NCBI GenBank assembly: GCA_014529385.2
Contig: CM043944.1
Span: forward strand, 73,520,884-73,584,883
DNA: 64,000 bases
Reading direction: 5' to 3'
From: Adiantum capillus-veneris
Taxonomy: Eukaryota > Streptophyta > Polypodiopsida > Polypodiales > Pteridaceae
Below are positions 61,364 through 64,000 of this stretch, piece after piece (the first letter of the stretch is position 1; each line of letters begins with the position of its first letter). Under the pieces are notes generated by a model. It was not told where the DNA came from. It saw nothing but the letters and a program-made list of their open reading frames with translations, and did no database searches. Position numbers and translations under genes: made by a program.

Positions 61364-64000
61364 GATGGACTTTGAATCTGGGGAGAAAGTACATATGATA
61401 CTTGACAATGAAATCGTTGGTATTGGTTGTGTGTGTAGAACAGATCCAGATTCCACTTGTGGTGGTTGAAAGATAGGGCTGGGAAATGTCTCCATACTAG
61501 TGGAGGAATGCTTGAAGGATGTGGTCCTACCTTTTCCTACAATGGATACTTCATCTCTCCAAGGCTCATTATGGAGTGCTGTTCGATGGTCAAAGCTTCT
61601 TTTGCAATCTTTTGTATTAAATGGGAACTTAATTGATCCACACGAAAGCTACAATGGTGATGAAGAACATGATCATTCTGATCCTCTAGTTACAGATGCA
61701 ATACCTATGACAAGCCCAGAATTTGAAGCAATGATTCGAGAGTCTTGGAGAAATCAGAGGGTCCTTTTAAAAGATGACACAATGATGCAAACCATGAATG
61801 AAGGGACCATCTTATATGTATTTCCACATGATTATGTCAACTTTCAGGAACTTGGTCCTGATTGTGTGGGTGTGGGTATTGAAAGAGAAAATGCAAGCAT
61901 TCATGATGTGGTTGAAGTGGGTAGCATCACTTTGCTAAAGTGGCCCATCAAGCAGACAACAATGTTGAATGGGAGCCCATTACAACGCTTTGTTCCTGTT
62001 GATGGCATGCATGCTACATATGAGGATGTATCCAACGATGGCAATGTTGGAAAAAAACTTGATGGGAGTAATGTTGTCCAGTTGTCAAGGAAGAGACGAT
62101 ACACTTTCATGAACAGGACTCAAAAATCAAAAGCAGCACCAGCTTCGACTTTTTACCTTTCAAACAAATCAATTCAAAGGGTATCATGCATTGATTGTTG
62201 TGCACAAAAATGCTGCCAATTTGCAGATCGTGATATGGTGACAAGGTTACGACAACAATTTTGGGGAGAGTCTCAAAAATCACGCACTAATTATGTTTAT
62301 GATGTTCTTTCTATATGTTATCAGAAAGATGAGAAGTCACGATACCAATTCAGGCTAAATGGCTCTATTGTTTGTTGTAGAGCATGGTATGAGCTACATG
62401 GAATACCAAAGACATCATTTTATCGATACAAGGAGAACTTTGAAAATGGTGTGCGCCAATATGTACATGGGAACACATGTACATTGAGAAGGGGACTTCA
62501 ACATACTAGTTTAGCAAGAGCACTACTAAACGAGTTTGTGGAAAATAACTCTGAGAAAATGCCACATAGAAGTAGAACACTGCTAGATGGCTCAAGAGAG
62601 ACTCAATTGGTGATTCCATCAACATACAAACAAGTGGATATTTTATGTGAAATCAACACGACACTTGACCAAATGGGCTATGAGAAGAAGCTATCCCAAT
62701 CTTCTTTTGGTAGAATTTGGAACAAAGAGTACCCACATGTCACTTTAACAAAGACGAGTGAGTTCTCTAAGTGCAATATTTGTAGCTCAATCAAGGCAAG
62801 GTTAGAAGCTAAACCTTCTCTTGAAGAGAGAGCTCTTCTCTTGAGGGAGAGAGAAGTTCACATGGCACAACAAAAGAGTTGCAGAAGCCTATATTATGCA
62901 TGGCGCACGTATTCAGAAACTCAACCACAAAAATATGTATGCATAATCCATGATAAGATGGATCAAAAGAAGACTGCCATTCCTAGATTACGCATTGTTC
63001 CCAAGGGTGTGGATTCAGGATATAATCTGCAGGTGGCATTGATTGGCATGATCACTCATGGACATGGAGAAGGTCATTACGGACACTTTGTCTTGAATGG
63101 TTTGTGGCCAGCTGATCCAAATCTTACAATTGGCTCAATTGCTAATTGTTTACATAACCTCGAGAGGATAGATAAGCATCCTCTTGGTGATCTAGTAACA
63201 AATGGACTTCCAAGGAGCAATATTTCACTACTACATGCTTTGAACTCAAGGGATGCTTTGGACTACCATAACTTGAGTGATGGAAAAGAGCCCATTGTGC
63301 AGTCGTCAGAAATTGCAGAAGAGGAATTGGGGTCAACATTTCGCAGATTGCCAGAGAACTTGTTGCTACAATTGGATAATTGTGCAGGGGAAAACAAAAA
63401 TCAATACTTATTTGCCTATTTGTCAATGCTTGTTGCAAGGGGTGTTTTCAAAACCATCCAGCTGGGATTTTTAATGGTTGGGCATACACATGAGGACATA
63501 GACGCCATGTTTAGTAGGTTTTCAGAGAAGTTGAGAGTTACACAAACCTATACTTTGCCACATTTGATGGATACATTACGAAACAGCTCATCTTCATCTC
63601 CAGCTCCATTTTTTCTCACAAAGATCCCTGATTTCAAGCAATATTGTGATGGCTATCTTTGTGATGGACAAGACATACTTGTTGGACATTCCAAACCGCT
63701 TCAGTTCAGGTTCTTTATGCAAGATGAGACACCAATGATGCAATATAAGGCACATGTAGGTGTATCAAGTTGGAGTGGAAGTATTCGCCTTTGGAAAACA
63801 GACACAGAAGGCAAGCCAATGTTACCACATGGAGATCCACCTCTAGTACAAATGGCGGAGTATGTCAAGGCCCACGAAGAAGTCATTTTGGGGCTAAAGA
63901 ACTATATAAAATTTTGGAAAAATTTAGGGAATGGTTCAAGTATTCCGCGATATTATAGACCCGTGATAGATTATTGGAGTAAGGTAATTGAAGAGATTGG
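61364..64000 (+). CDS. DUF7869-like protein, possible RNase-H-fold transposase (3' end outside window)
   Basis: From ATG 61365 one frame runs to the window edge (878 codons) with a single interruption, TGA 61467-61469; 843 codons after it are open. A splice-acceptor-like TTTTTACTTAAG precedes 61364, so earlier exons may exist. Counting from 61365, the first about 80 residues resemble a small N-terminal domain found in plant transposon proteins (weak). A Cys cluster lies at 275-284 and CNIC at 470-473. The conserved core has HDKMD (Asp530), LQLDNCAGENKN (Asp671) and GFLMVGHTHEDIDAMFSRFS (Asp711, Asp713). The last two blocks are the hallmark, as I remember it, of DUF7869, an expanded family of unknown function in plants and other eukaryotes. 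The Asp spacing could form an RNase-H-like active site; that is inference. It shows far less decay than the minus-strand exons. Confidence 0.75.

Overview
This window looks like nuclear DNA of a large-genome land plant. It holds nested plant-type LTR retrotransposons, long GA/AC microsatellites, GT-AG introns and a very large tandem-repeat landscape. A non-seed plant such as a fern or lycophyte is my guess from the style of the repeats and of the DUF7869-like gene, but the sequence alone does not prove it. No bacterial-style operons, tRNA or rRNA genes or CRISPR arrays were seen. All similarity calls are from memory and by eye.

Left part (1-20 kb): three LTR retrotransposons nested in one another. 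A chromovirus-like Ty3 element (B, plus strand, 14715-19991, heavily deleted) has its 5' LTR split about 11 bp from the start by element A. Element A (minus strand, left edge outside the window to 14714) has 1011-bp LTRs, a tRNA-Asp-type primer site and only degenerate gag-like and protease-like coding. Element A in turn carries a young Ty1/copia element (6348-11888) with 215-bp LTRs differing at one base, a perfect 5-bp target duplication, and a polyprotein frame that is intact except for four in-frame stop codons.

Middle (21-30 kb): element C (21215-29257, plus strand) is another LTR retrotransposon with gag and protease remnants but no reverse transcriptase or integrase. Elements A and C belong to different families, but each has a 5' leader carrying a series of near-perfect palindromes about 286 bp apart. 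I know of no description of this arrangement.

Right part (30-64 kb): one 20-bp core, AAGGTCCACCACTTGTCCAA, recurs by the hundred. It builds about 50-bp monomers, then an eight-monomer unit of about 440 bp, and in part a dimer of about 866 bp. The core is mostly reverse-complemented at 30.5-37.9 kb and forward at 40-61.3 kb. Set among these arrays are decayed or error-rich coding exons on the minus strand: an FCP1-like phosphatase fragment (32.8-33.6 kb), then a chain of exons that can be spliced in phase. From 5' to 3' the chain encodes a ParB-like domain, a beta-class DNA-methyltransferase-like domain, a SET domain and a second FCP1-like domain (46.5 to 38.7 kb), and its large introns are filled with the satellite. 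On the plus strand an open frame of more than 840 codons runs off the right edge (61.36-64.0 kb) and encodes a DUF7869-like, possibly RNase-H-fold protein. I propose that 30-64 kb is part of one giant mobile or selfish element carrying chromatin- and DNA-modifying domains with satellite-like flanks. The gene content is seen in the sequence; the single-element idea is inference.
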